Assembly: GCA_033961575.1 (NCBI GenBank)
Contig: CM066736.1
Coordinates: forward strand, 9,767,501 to 9,831,500
Length of the DNA: 64,000 nt
Direction: 5' to 3'
Source of the DNA: Aselliscus stoliczkanus
Taxonomy: Eukaryota > Chordata > Mammalia > Chiroptera > Hipposideridae
Shown here piece after piece: positions 42,225 to 52,839 of the stretch. Within the stretch, counting starts at the first letter, position 1, and the number at the start of each line of letters is the position of its first letter. The position numbers and the translations under genes were made by a program. Under the pieces are notes generated by a model. It searched no databases. It saw only the letters and a list, made by a program, of their open reading frames with translations, and had not been told where the DNA came from.

Positions 42225-43165
42225 GTTGCTCCATGCCACTTAGAATGAAAGCTAAAGTCTTTCTGGTGGCTTATAAGACTGACAAGATCTGGGTCCTGTG
42301 GCATTTCCGACCTCATCCTATATTGCCCACACCCTCCATCACTTCGTTCCAGCCATATAGGTCTCCTGGGTCCCACTCTAGCCCCTTTGCCCTGGCTAGT
42401 CCCTCTACAGGGAAGACTCTCCCCTCTGATACACACATGGTCACCTTATCTCCTTCATGCATTGTTTAAATGTTATCTTCTCCGTCACACCAACTCATAA
42501 CACCTCTCCCATTCCTGATTTGCCTCACCAGTGTATTAATTTCCTGGGGCTGCTGTAACAAAGTACCACAAAGGAGGTGGTTTGAAACAACAGAACTTTA
42601 TTATCATACAGTTCTGGAGGCCAGAAGCCTAGAATCAAGGTTGGTTCTCTCTGGGGGCAGTGAGGGAGAACTGGTTCCATGCCTTTCTCTCATCTTCTGC
42701 TAGTTGCCAACAATCCTTGGCTTTCATTGGCTTGTAGAAACATCGCTCCCACCTCTGTCTTCACATGGACTTCGCCCTGTGTGTCTGTGTGTCTGTCCAA
42801 ATCTCCCTCTTCTTGCAAGGACACTAGTCATTAGACTAGGGCCCGCTCTAATCTGGTTTGACGTCATCTTAACCTAGTTCCATCTGCAAAGATGATATTT
42901 TCAATGTCATCTTCTGAGATTCTGGGTGGGCGTGAATTTGGGGGGATGCTATTCAAGCCAGTGTACCCAGCTTTATTTTATTTTTTTGCCATCTAAAACC
43001 ACTATGTACCTTCTAACGTTCTGTAAATCTACTCAACAATGGCTTATTGTCTGTCTCCCCTGATCCCATGAGGACCAAGAGCATTGCTGCTTTGGTGGTT
43101 TACCTTTGACATAGGAGATGCTTGCTTGTTAAATATGCATTGAGTGAATCAATTGCCACTCTTGA
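42225..43165 (+). mobile_element. L2 LINE split by an MLT1-like LTR
   Basis: Left arm: 'gaatgaaagctaaagtcttt', 'gtggcatttccgacctcatc', 'gcccctttgccctggctagt', 'tttaaatgttatcttctccg'. Right arm after 42966: 'atgaggaccaagagcattgc' and 'aatatgcattgagtgaatca', the L2 3' end. The LTR inserted into the L2. Confidence 0.78.
42532..42966 (-). mobile_element. MLT1-like LTR inserted in L2
   Basis: Reverse-strand MLT1-type order: 'taatttcctggggctgctgt', 'aacaaagtaccacaaagg', 'cagttctggaggccagaagc', 'cttcacatggacttcgccct', 'cttgcaaggacactagtcat', 'agggcccgctctaatctgg'. About 435 bp. Confidence 0.9.
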
Positions 43166-43299
43166 ACAAAATCAGGATTCTGGGAGCAAGAAAAAAGAGC
43201 AAAATGGATAACTGAATAGATAACTCTGAGTGTCTGCTGTTAATCCTTCCAGTTCTTAGGTTCCTGTGAGGTCCTGTTTCACTTACTGTCATGTGTGTC

Positions 43300-43498
43300 T
43301 GTTACAGGTTGAACCATGTCCTCCCCACCAGAATTCATATATGGGAATCTTAACCCCCAGGACCTCAGAATATGACCTTGTCTGGAGGTAAGCTCTTTAC
43401 AGTGGTAATCAAGTTAAAATGAAGCCATTAGGATGCGTCATAATCCAACATGACTTGTGTCCTTATAAAAAGGGGAAATTTGGACACACACACACACA

Positions 43499-43532
<34 letters not shown>

Positions 43533-43789
43533 ATGCCATATGAACATGAAGCCGAGAGATCAGAGTGATGCTTCTATGAGCCAAGGGACACCAAAGATGG
43601 CAGCAAACCACCAGAAGCTAGGGGACAGACATGGAACACAATTTCCCTCACAGCCTCAAGAAGTAACCAACCCCACTGACACCTGGGTCAGGGACTTTTA
43701 GCCTCCAGGACTGTGAGAAAATACATTTCTGTCGTTTAGGCTACTTTGTTTGTGGTACTTTGTTAGGGCAGCCCAAGCAGATTACTACA
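43300..43789 (+). mobile_element. MLT1-like LTR carrying a CA microsatellite
   Basis: Starts TGTTACAGGTTGAACC and ends GATTACTACA. Inside are 'attcatatatgggaatctta', 'acttgtgtccttataaaaag', the (CA)n tract, 'cctccaggactgtgagaaaa', 'gtggtactttgttagggcag'. Intact ends, no internal sequence. Confidence 0.88.
43483..43530 (+). repeat. (CA)n microsatellite
   Basis: About 48 bp of CA with one interrupting G near 43499, inside the LTR. Confidence 0.96.
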
Positions 43790-44335
43790 AAATGTACTCA
43801 CCTTTTGGGAAGTCCAAGGAAACTGCTTACTCTCATAGATTGTAAGCTGAGTCACACACCAAAAAGGGGCTTGGAGGTGGGAGGGAGGATGGGGCCACGG
43901 CTCCCAGGGGCCAGACCATCTTTTCCACGCGTCATGAGAACCAGGCATCGGCTTTTATCCCGTGCCCACATCCAGCAAGCCCTTATCTGATGCTCCCCAC
44001 CCCCACAGAAAGCCAGACCCAGGAATTCATATGTTTGTTGTTGCTTGTGTTATTGAATATCCATGAAATGCAAAATGGCACCGTGACCTAATGAGGTATT
44101 AACCCTGCCTCATTACTACACATCAACCGTGAAAGCAGGCCCTTTTTGGCCAGGACTATTTCAAGGAGATTTAGGAAATATTTGAGGCTCTGGAAGAATG
44201 GCTGGAAATCAGGGACTCTTTCGGATGGAGACGTACACCAGAGCCCCTCGCCTGCACCAGGGGGTCTCCCCTGTAGCTCTCGCTGCCCCACTCCCCACCC
44301 CTCTGAGACCTACCCGCTGTCGGAAGGAACAAGGA
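43790..44335. other. Unassigned sequence
   Basis: No supported gene or named repeat. Confidence 0.4.
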
Positions 44336-44337
44336 CT

Positions 44338-44469
44338 CGGTCGACAGATCTGGGTGTACATCCCAGCTCGGCTTCCATGAAACAACTTATCCCTTCCGAG
44401 CCTCAGTTTCTACTTCTGTAAAATGGAAATAATTATTGAAAAAGCCTCACAGTGTTATAAAAATATAAT

Positions 44470-44543
<74 letters not shown>

Positions 44544-44580
44544 CTGGCTTATGGTAGACGCTGGCTAACTCTGAGCTACT
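44338..44580 (+). mobile_element. MIR SINE with internal (GA)n expansion
   Basis: 'gggtgtacatcccagctcgg', 'cgagcctcagtttctacttc', 'tgtaaaatggaaataattat' precede the GA tract, and 'ggcttatggtagacgctggc' resumes the MIR 3' end after it. The microsatellite grew inside the MIR. Confidence 0.82.
44470..44540 (+). repeat. (GA)n microsatellite
   Basis: About 70 bp of GA with one AAAG interruption. Confidence 0.97.
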
Positions 44581-44744
44581 CTTTGTGGCTTTTCTTATTG
44601 TGATTTTTGGTAATATTGAATGAAAACCTGGGCGGAGGAAGCTGATAATTCAGCCTGATCCGATGGAGCCCTTGTCTCCTCAGACAGCGGGGAAATAGGA
44701 GCAGATAATTCAAATAATTCACCATTTGTTGCCTGCCCTCCATG

Positions 44745-44900
44745 AAGCCCTTCATATGTCTTCTCCCAATAGTTCTGGCAAGAACCCTCTGGAGTCAGCA
44801 TTGTTAGCCTCCTTGAGGAAACGGAGGGTCAGAGAAGTTCAAAAGCCTTGCTGTGTTCAACGGCTGCTGGGAAGTAGCAAGTCCAGGATTTGAGCCTTGT
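44745..44900 (+). mobile_element. MIR SINE
   Basis: 'cccaatagttctggcaagaa', 'ccttgaggaaacggagggtc', 'agagaagttcaaaagccttg', 'tagcaagtccaggatttgag' follow the MIR order. Confidence 0.72.
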
Positions 44901-45870
44901 TCACATGACATCCGATGCCATGTTGGTCCCATGACACCGGCCCCGGACCCCCTGTTCTCCATGCACCTTCGTCTTTATCAGTCCTCGGGGGTTAAAGGTC
45001 AGGGGTCCTGGTGCCCTAATCCAGTCATTGCTCTGGTTTTCCCAAGAGGGCTTTGATCGCCTTGTGTGTCCACCTAGCCCCAGCTCTAGTCGCTGGGAGG
45101 TCACCGTTCCCTACTACCTGGGGACTCCAGGGCCCAGGAGCTGTGTGGGCTGTGCCTGTAAAGCAGTTTGATGATGTGTTAAGTGTCACTGCTTAATGAG
45201 CTGCAGGACCAAACACTCAGGGCAGGGGCGAGGGAGGCCGACGCAGCCCCCAGACACATGCTGCTGCCCAAGTTCAATCGTAAACGTCACAACCAAGGAC
45301 GGGCCTGGAGCCGAGGTTGCTCTGAGAGAACCCCGACTTCCGTTGCCCCATTGGCCTCCGACTAATCCACTCCCCACTCAACAGCTCGGCCTGACTTCCT
45401 CCCCAGCTCTCCTGCCCCCAGCCCATCCTCAGGGTTGTCGCCATGGGAGGTCTCTTTGCACAACAGGGCAAAGCAATTAAGGCCAGACGGGGTGAATTAA
45501 ACCAGAAAGAATGAGTTTCCTCCAGCGCCAGAGAAATATTTGGGGCCTTGCTTGGGAGGAGAAACCTGTAGGAGAGATGGAGGGCAGTTGGGTGGTGAAG
45601 CTGGGGAACTGATGGCCTAGAGTGAGGAAGCAGGAAGGAAAAAAAGAGATGAGTGTATGTATGAAGTCCATGGCTTTCCCTGAGCTGTCCCTGGACAAAA
45701 GGTTAAAGTGGAAAGAGTAAATGAAGGGAAAATAGTAGAACCACCATCCACCCAGCCAGCCAGCCAGCCAGCCAGCCATCCAATTATATGTGGAACATTG
45801 ACCTAGCTGTTTGGAACCCAATGGCAAATTAAAGACTGTAGCAAATTGATTAGAGGCCAGGGCTGCAGAA
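44901..45870. other. Unassigned sequence; possible constrained block at 45120-45330
   Basis: The 45120-45330 part is unique and fairly CpG-rich, with 'tgatgatgtgttaagtgtca', 'tgcttaatgagctgcagg' and 'caatcgtaaacgtcacaacc', enhancer-like in texture. A gcca tetranucleotide repeat occupies 45752-45778. No gene. Confidence 0.35.
45752..45778 (+). repeat. (GCCA)n microsatellite
   Basis: Six to seven tandem ccag/gcca units. Confidence 0.93.
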
Positions 45871-45874
45871 TGAA

Positions 45875-46055
45875 GTAGATAAGACTGGTGCCATCATTCA
45901 TTAATGGGGTAACCCTGGGCAAGAGACCAACCCTCTGAACCTCAGTTTCCTTATCTATAAAATAGATAGAGAGTTAAATGATATAATTTATACAAAATAA
46001 ACATTGCTTTGCACATAGTAGATGTTCAAGAAAATTAATACATTATGTAGAGAGT
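45875..46055 (+). mobile_element. MIR SINE
   Basis: 'taaccctgggcaagagacca', 'ctgaacctcagtttccttat', 'ctataaaatagatagagagt', 'tttgcacatagtagatgttc' are a clear MIR. Confidence 0.88.
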
Positions 46056-46084
46056 ACTCTGTGTGCCTCCATTGAATGAATAAT

Positions 46085-46270
46085 CAGCCACTTGCATATG
46101 TTTCTCTCAGCATTTTACATACATTAACTTATTTTGTTCTCGGAAATATATGAGGAAGTCATTATGACCACCTTCCTTTCTTTCGAAATAGAAACTTAGG
46201 CACCTAAAGCTACCTTCCAAAGCCACACAGCTATTAAGTAGCAGAGACGGGATTTGAACCCAGGGATTTT
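46085..46270 (+). mobile_element. MIR SINE
   Basis: 'cagcattttacatacattaa', 'atgaggaagtcattatgacc', 'ccaaagccacacagctatta', 'agcagagacgggatttgaac' are a second MIR directly after the first. Confidence 0.85.
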
Positions 46271-46438
46271 AGCTTTAGAAACAATGCATCTAGAGGCCAG
46301 AATATGCTGCCTTCTGGTAATGCTGGGGGGAAAAGAGGGTTATACCTTATGTGTTTAAGAGCTGAGATTGGACCAGAGGGTTCTTGGAGATCTCTTAAAA
46401 GAATTCTATTCAAGGACTCCCCTGCTTGTGCTGGGTAC

Positions 46439-46484
<46 letters not shown>

Positions 46485-46522
46485 GCACACACAAGCGCGC
46501 GCGCACACACACACGTGTGTAT
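46439..46522 (+). repeat. Compound (CA)n-(CG)n-(CA)n-(TG)n tract
   Basis: About 84 bp of alternating purine-pyrimidine: pure CA, then caag interruptions, then cgcgcgcg, then cacaca, then the palindrome acacgtgtgt and tatacg. Such sequence has high Z-DNA potential. Confidence 0.95.
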
Positions 46523-47719
46523 ACGCTTTGGCCTCTGCTGACCTCCAGCTGCTACCCTCTGCGTGCCCTGTAGCGGTGGCTGTTTCCTGGGAAAGGGTGG
46601 ATGGAGTGGCTGTGTGGATGCCTAAAGCCAAGGCTGCTGACCCCTGTAACCCCAATTCCATCCCACCCTGCCTTCCTCCCCACTTCCCTCCTTTCTTCCC
46701 TCCCTCCGGGGCCCGGTGCAAACACGGCATCCAATTTGTTACCTACACAGGAAGGTCAGGGCCCTGCTGGCCCCTGCACTTTTCTCAGCGCGGGTCACTT
46801 GGCTGTGACTTGCTTGTTTTTCTCTCTGTTCTTTGAAAGCGTGAATGGGAGATGAAGAGGGCGCTGGGACCAGACGGTGACCTCTGACTGTAAGAAATTC
46901 ACTGGAAAGGGCACTTTTCTGGAGTCCTGGAGACATCTCAAAGCTGTCTCTGCAAGGCTGTGGTGGGAGGAATTTGATGGAGAACTTGGAGTCCACCATA
47001 GACTGCAGACAAATTGCATCTCTCAAGCTAATTTGGGTTCACAGACAAAGCACATTGAGATTGCGTGCGTGTGTGTGTGTGTGCCCGCGCATGTACGTTG
47101 TGAGTGTATGTTGTGAGTGTGTGCTCATATGGGCATTTTTCCTGCCAGAGGGTTCGTAGTTGTCATCAGAATTTCAAATGAATTTGAGTCCCTGCAGGGT
47201 TAAGACCCATTGGCTTGAAGTTGGGGAGTTGATGGAAGAGGTTCTGAAGTGACTTGGGAAACTGAGGCACCACAGAAAAATGCCACGGACTCACAGAATC
47301 CGAATGCTATACTATTTGAATTAGGGGCCCCAATTCAAATATCTACAGTGACCAAAGGTGACTATAAATGAATATAAATGAGTCCAGTCAAGGGTAAGAG
47401 AAATCTGAGTGTCTGGGAGACAATATGGAGTCAGCGAGACTCCCGCAAACCAGATGTAAAGACCTGATGCATGGCTCCAGTGAGCAACCACCTTTCAACT
47501 GAGTCCACTGCTGCCAGCTTGGAATGTTGTCCCAACTTTGCGGGGACTTCCAGATTTTTTTTTCAGCAAAATCAAAAATCTGGATTTCTATCTGAAACAT
47601 CCCAAATGTAAAGTTTTAAATGTATTTTAGATTAAAAATAGAAACTATGAAAGCCGACCAAAAGAAATGTGCAGGCTAGATCGAGCCTATGAGCCTCTCT
47701 CGTTTTCGACATCCAATGT
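46523..47719. other. Unassigned sequence
   Basis: Short TG run at about 47067-47082 in a TG-rich patch (47065-47130). No supported gene. Confidence 0.4.
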
Positions 47720-47865
47720 TTTATCTCCATCATTTTCCAGGGACAAAATTGTAAGCCCGAAAAGGGCAGTGATCTGTCCCTTTAAAGTCACATGAAGTAA
47801 AAGCATGACAGAATCAGGGCTCAAAAGTCAGGTCCTCTAGGCCACTTTTACTCTAACAGGCGCAG
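47720..47865 (+). mobile_element. MIR SINE fragment
   Basis: 'ttatctccatcattttccag', 'gtcccttaaagtcacatga'-like wording, 'gacagaatcagggctcaaaa' and 'gtcaggtcctctaggccact' match MIR. Confidence 0.6.
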
Positions 47866-47984
47866 AGGGCATAACTCTTTCCTTTCTCTCTTGCTCCACC
47901 TTCCCCAAGGAAGACCAGCAGGCATTCAAGCCTAGATAATAGACATAGTTACTTCTCATTTATCCATCATGGCATTTGTGGGAG

Positions 47985-48449
47985 ATTTATTGCATTGATG
48001 CCCCCAGTTCTTCTCCTCTCATTTAGGCCTTTCACTTCACACATTGATCCTGGACTTGACCATGTAACTTGTTTTGGCCAATGGGACCTTAGTAGATATG
48101 ATCCAAGCCGAGGTTTGAAAAGCACTAACTGATTTCTGCTTGTTTTACTCACCTTTGGACCCTTGCTATCAGGTTGTGAAGGAAAGGACTCTGCTGGAAG
48201 CATGTGACCAACACGGGGAGGGGAGCCTAAGGGGTCCCAACCTAGGCATTCTAGACCAGCCAGACCCCAGTCAAACCCCTAGGTGACTATATTCACAAAA
48301 GCAAGCCTGGCCTAAATCACTCAATGAACTCAGCTCAGATCAAATTCCCCAGCCTTCTCTTAGACTCATGAGAAATTAACACACACTCGTCATTGTAGAC
48401 TGTTCAGCTCTGGGCTTCCGTTACACAGCAATAGCTAACTGATACAAGT
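47985..48449 (+). mobile_element. MLT1-like LTR
   Basis: 'ctggacttgaccatgtaact', 'tgttttggccaatgggacct' in the first half; 'ttccgttacacagcaatagc' and 'taactgatacaag' at the 3' end. The L1 fragment that follows lies just beyond its last bases. Confidence 0.75.
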
Positions 48450-48467
48450 AGAAGACGTGACCATATC

Positions 48468-48791
48468 CATGTCTTGTTAGGGAGACCACTTCATGGATGG
48501 AGTAGAGGCTTGATCACTGCACTGTACACTTGAAGCTGATGTTGTATAATATTGTATGCCAACTGTAATTGAATATATACATATAGATAGTAATGGGATC
48601 TGGATTATACTGTAGAAGGGAGTCAAGGGAATTGTAATAGATATGTATGATATCAGGAGGGGTGGCGAATTGGGGGAGGGAGGTTGTCACTTTGAGGGGT
48701 ACAAATTATAACTATTGCACTGCATTGTACACCTGAAATTAATTTTTTTAAATGTTTATTTCACAATAAAAGAATTGTTTAGAAAAAAAAA
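48468..48791 (+). mobile_element. 5'-truncated L1/half-L1 3' end
   Basis: Starts at 'catgtcttgttagggagacc' and ends in poly(A). Its first 75 bases match the half-L1 3' UTR with one mismatch, and it includes 'ctgcattgtacacctgaaat'. The exact 18-bp duplication agaagacgtgaccatatc (48450-48467 and 48792-48809) shows an L1-driven insertion. Either L1 or HAL1 could be the source, because both share this terminus. Confidence 0.93.
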
Positions 48792-48924
48792 AGAAGACGT
48801 GACCATATCATTCCCCTTGTGAATCAATGGTGGAAAGTATTGAATCTGCTCTTCCCTCCACTCAATGTTTGATTTAAACCTCCTGCCTTTACTTAGCAAA
48901 GCTCAGAGAGTGAACTCTCTTTTG

Positions 48925-49190
48925 AACGTGCTCACAGTGTCTTCTATGTGCCAGGCACTGTTCTAGCTGTTCTCCCACTTGTTGGATTAGTGCATTGCCC
49001 TAAGAAATTTAATTAATGTAGCCATTCAGATGGTCAGTCATCTTATAAAGATCTGAGGACTCACACAGGCTTGGTTTGAAGCTCTAATCCCACTACTTCT
49101 CAGATTTGTGACCTTAACCAAGTGACCAACTTCAGCTTCCTTACTTAAAAAATGGGAGTGATAATTCCCCTCTGATACGGAGGAATAAAT
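48925..49190 (+). mobile_element. Two MIR SINE fragments
   Basis: 'cttctatgtgccaggcactg', 'ttctagctgttctcccactt' (48940-48985) is a MIR 5' half; 'gacttctcagatttgtgacc'-like wording, 'ttaaccaagtgaccaacttc', 'ttaaaaaatgggagtgataa' (49095-49165) is a MIR core. Confidence 0.72.
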
Positions 49191-49204
49191 CAGGTATTGC
49201 CTCT

Positions 49205-49645
49205 GATAGGAATTCATTCAATTGCAAGTAACAGAAAACTCCATCCTGGCTTAAGCCATAAAGACCTTTAATTATGTCACACAAAAGGAATCTGGAGATC
49301 AACATCTGCCGGGACTGGTTTAAGGCAGGACATTATCAGGGTAGCATCTTATCAGGTGATTCTCTTGGCCTTTACCTCATCATGGTCGTAGAGTGACTGC
49401 TGCAGCTTCAGAAATCACATCCACATTCAAGGTACAGGATGGGGGAAATGTCAGACTTCTCAGGAAAGTGAAGCCTTTCCTGGAAGCTACCAGCAACCTC
49501 CCCTCACATATCATTGGCCTGTGACTCATGATGACTTCTATTTGCAAGGGAGGCTGAGAAAGGAAGTATTTGGCCACTGGCATTCTCGAGAACTGGAGCC
49601 ATGAACAGGACAGGAGATTGAGAATGGGTGCTGTGTTAGCTAAAC
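49205..49645 (-). mobile_element. Ancient interspersed repeat, class uncertain
   Basis: 'ttcattcaattgcaagtaac', 'agaaaactccatcctggctt', 'aagccataaagacctttaat', then 'cacatatcattggcctgtga', 'gcaagggaggctgagaaagg'. This is a frequent mammalian layout, but I cannot name it. It matches the decayed pieces at 4616 and 41685. Confidence 0.45.
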
Positions 49646-50080
49646 AATGGTGTTTTCCATAGTGACAAGGGACGCCTGGTGGAGAATAGGTGCTCGGGAA
49701 CTGATTGTTCTCCATGATAATGCTCTTTTTTAACGTGGAACCTGATAGTGGCTTTAAAGAAGAGGATAACCTTTTTTTTTCTTTTTTTGGCTCCATTTTT
49801 TAAAGGCACATTATATATCAGAGTATTTTCCCAGATGTATGTAGAAGAACCAGATGGGGGCATTTTCTGGACCCACAATTTCTCCCCATAGCCATGTTTC
49901 TGCTTCATGCATCCTTTCCCCTGATCCCAGCTTTGGAGAAGCTGTGTCCCCCTCACTCCAGCCCTGTAAGCCTCCTGGGGCTGCACACGCCATCCTTTCC
50001 CACTCTGGCTGGCCTCTTCAAAGGTATTTTTAGATCACATATTCAAATTCCTGTATGCATTGCTTGGGAAACATGGTAAA
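49646..50080. other. Unassigned sequence
   Basis: No supported gene; a T run with one C lies near 49771-49789. Confidence 0.4.
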
Positions 50081-50084
50081 ATGC

Positions 50085-50210
50085 AGATTTCCAGGTGAAA
50101 CCACTAGGTCAGTCTGGCAAATTAGGGAGGGACTAGACAATATGCATGTTTAACCCACACCCAAGATGGGTTTTGGAACACACTTTGAGCAACATTGCCC
50201 TGGGATCAAA
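50085..50210 (+). mobile_element. MER5A-like hAT MITE fragment
   Basis: 'aaaccactaggtcagtctgg' and 'ggaacacactttgagcaaca' with 'ttgccctg' resemble the 3' half of a MER5-type element. Heavily diverged. Confidence 0.4.
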
Positions 50211-50765
50211 AAGTGCACGAGCCTAGAGCACCTATAGGCACTTTCTCATTGAGCAGGAAAGTCAGTCTGCAGGAAGGGAAAAGGTAGCATGCACAATGAA
50301 ACAGAATGAAGAAGTAAAGGGAAAGAAAGAGAACGGTGTGTGAGTACCTAGGCCCACTGTTTTCTGAGGCCAGCTCTAGCCCTTCTCTTCCTACTATTCC
50401 TTATTCCCTTCAAAGTCTCGAGCTTCTATGACTTTAGTCTCTGTCACTTTCTTGTATCCTCCCTTTGCAACTTCTGCCACTCACTACAACGCTACTTGCA
50501 TTCGGGCAATAACTTGTCCAAGGTCTTAAATCTAATGTAAGTCCACACTGAAACCAGAACCTTTGTTCTTTGGCTCCCAGGGCCATTTTTTTGTCCTTTG
50601 AATTCTTAGGCTACCCTGTAGATAAGGGGAAGTACTGGCATACGGGTGGGCAAATATAACTGGTTGATATGCAGTGGAAATCTTCCCGAAATCATGCTCC
50701 ATGATATTCTGCAAGAAGACCATATTTAATCATGCAAAGTATACAAGGCAGTGTGGGCTAGGATA
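50211..50765. other. Unassigned sequence
   Basis: No supported gene or named repeat. Confidence 0.4.
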
Positions 50766-51075
50766 TACTGCAATACTTAATTGCCAAATCTCAGTGGCTC
50801 AGCATAACAAGAATTTATTTCCCTCCCATGTAGAGTGCATGTTGGCTGGGGGCTGAGGAGGAATCATTGAAATCTTTCAATGATTCGGGCTGATACAAGG
50901 TTCATCTTGACTTGTGTTTCCAAGGTCACCACAGCAGTGGGAAACGAACATGGGGAATTGCTCATCATAGCTCTTTAAGCTTCTGCCTTAAAGTGACACA
51001 TGTCCCTTTTGCTCATATGTTATTGGCCAAAGCAAGTCACATGGCTATGCCTAACTTCAAAAGGGGCAGAGGAAT
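50766..51075 (-). mobile_element. Ancient interspersed repeat, class uncertain
   Basis: 'aaatctcagtggctcagcat', 'aacaagaatttatttccctc', 'tcatatgttattggccaaag', 'caagtcacatggctatgcct', 'acttcaaaaggggcagagg'. Same broad class as the old LTR/MER segments in this window. It holds the inverted repeat at 50861-50886. Confidence 0.5.
50861..50886. repeat. Perfect short inverted repeat (12-bp arms, 2-bp spacer)
   Basis: gaatcattgaaa, then tc, then tttcaatgattc: twelve of twelve positions are complementary. It can form a tight hairpin or cruciform. Confidence 0.95.
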
Positions 51076-51179
51076 GCAAGACTTCCAAGTGCTTGGAAAG
51101 CAGAGAATTAGAAGTGTTTGATGAGTAGCATTATCGGCCACTGTACCAAGGGAATTAAAAGAATCTTTGGATAAAAATA

Positions 51180-51398
51180 TAAACTGGAATACACTGATTG
51201 TCTAACATTGGCCAGGCACTTTGCTTTCATATCTTACTTAATATGCACCCTGCAATATAGATATGATTATGCGCAAGTCATAGAGTAGAAAACTGAAGAT
51301 TAGAAAGATCACACAAATTCCCAAGGTAATCTGGCCAGTAGGTGATGACTTTGACCTTGAACCTGGCTCTCTCTCCAATGTCCATATTCTTAATCACT
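51180..51398 (+). mobile_element. MIR SINE
   Basis: 'aacattggccaggcactttg', 'tcttacttaatatgcaccct', 'agaaaactgaagattagaaa', 'gatcacacaaattcccaagg', 'ccttgaacctggctctctct' follow the MIR order. Confidence 0.78.
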
Positions 51399-51456
51399 GT
51401 GTGTGTGTATACATATATACACACATATAATACATATATATATATATATATATATA
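51399..51456 (+). repeat. TG/TA/CA compound microsatellite
   Basis: gtgtgtgtgtatacatatat runs into acacacatataa and then pure TA to 51456. It contains the inverted repeat gtgtgtat...atacacac. AT-rich, with cruciform potential. Confidence 0.92.
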
Positions 51457-51834
51457 ACTTTCTTTCAGAAGCACCAGGAAGGGTAAAGTAGTATTAAGAA
51501 ACACACAAAGATTTCTCTTAGGGAACTCACTGCCTGGCCATTAAAATATGCATGATCTGTCTTTCACTGGGTGAGAATTTCCATATCCTGCTTTCCTTAA
51601 AGCAGGGGAATCAGAAAAAAAACAAAACCCATGAGCCAATATTAACACAATACCTGTTTTAGCTTTCTTGGGGATTAAGTGTGGTACACAGGAGTTTATC
51701 AGTGTTCTCTAGTGAGAGCCTGATACAACCTGGCTGTCACAAAAGGCTTCTATTTATCCCAGCCCTCACTGAAGGGCTTCTTTAGAATTTTCAAAGCCAT
51801 TTTTTTTATAGTTTATATTATTGTTCAGCTAATA
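51457..51834. other. Unassigned sequence
   Basis: No supported gene or named repeat. Confidence 0.4.
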
Positions 51835-52230
51835 TTCCCCACCTCCCTCTTTCACTCTGGACAGAGAATATTTTCTCCATGCTGTTGAACTTGGGTTTGG
51901 TCACATGACATGCCTTGGTCAAGGCAGTGTTACGGGCCATGAGGTAAGCAGAGTCCTTAAACATGATTGCATGTTTTGACTTGACTCTTGAGCTCTCTTA
52001 ATCGACCATGAGAAAAGCATCACGCAGGCAGTCATCGTCCTTTTTTCCATGACTCTAAATAAACACACATGGAACAGACACGGAGAACGCAGCCAAGCTA
52101 AGCCTTCATCAGCTGAACCACAGCTGATTACAAATCAATGAATGTAAGAATAAGTCTATTGCTATATGCCGCTGGATTGTGGGGTGGTTTGTTATGTAGC
52201 ATTACTAAGACAAGAGCTGACTAACACATC
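51835..52230 (+). mobile_element. MLT1-like LTR
   Basis: 'cttgggtttggtcacatgac', 'atgccttggtcaaggcagtg', 'accatgagaaaagcatcacg', 'tcagctgaaccacagctgat', 'tggggtggtttgttatgtag' and end 'gagctgactaacac' follow an MLT1-type LTR. Confidence 0.72.
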
Positions 52231-52364
52231 ATTTATCTTGCATGCTGGTGCGAGATAAAAGTTGGCCACCAGGATGTTTCAAGTCACATTTATTTAAACC
52301 TGTTTAACCTGGAGAGGTGGGGTTGGACCCCACATCAAGGGGCATGATGAACTTTTGTCATGGA

Positions 52365-52520
52365 AGGGCGTAGTATGGAGACTTAGCACACTTGAGTTCT
52401 AATCTGAGCTCTATCTCACACTTGGTATTTGAAGGTTGATAGGTCATTTCTCCCCTCTGGCCCTTTATTTTATGATAAGGGGCTGCTCTAGATCAGAATA
52501 GCAAACACGTCTAAGTGGTC
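52365..52520 (+). mobile_element. MIR SINE fragment
   Basis: 'cttgagttctaatctgagct', 'aggtcatttctcccctctgg' and 'ggggctgctctagatcagaa' follow a MIR. Confidence 0.6.
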
Positions 52521-52839
52521 CACTGCAATTTATTAATGATGGTCATCTTGAGCACAAATTTGGAGGATGGATCTTGGCCTGAAACAAGAGTTCTGTGATT
52601 GATTATTGATGTCTGCCATGGGCACAGATTTTTTTTTTCTTTTCTTTTTTCTTTTGGTCCATTTCTTGCCCACTGTATACATTTGGGACTCTGGGAGTCT
52701 AAGAAGCCAGTCTGTTGTCCTTGTGCCCTGACAAAGATTGAGTCAGAGAGAAATATGATCTCCTGTGAAAGAACAGGAGGGACTGGAGTTCACAGACTCT
52801 GTGAGGTTAGGGTGACTATTGTGTAAAATTCCTTGCATT

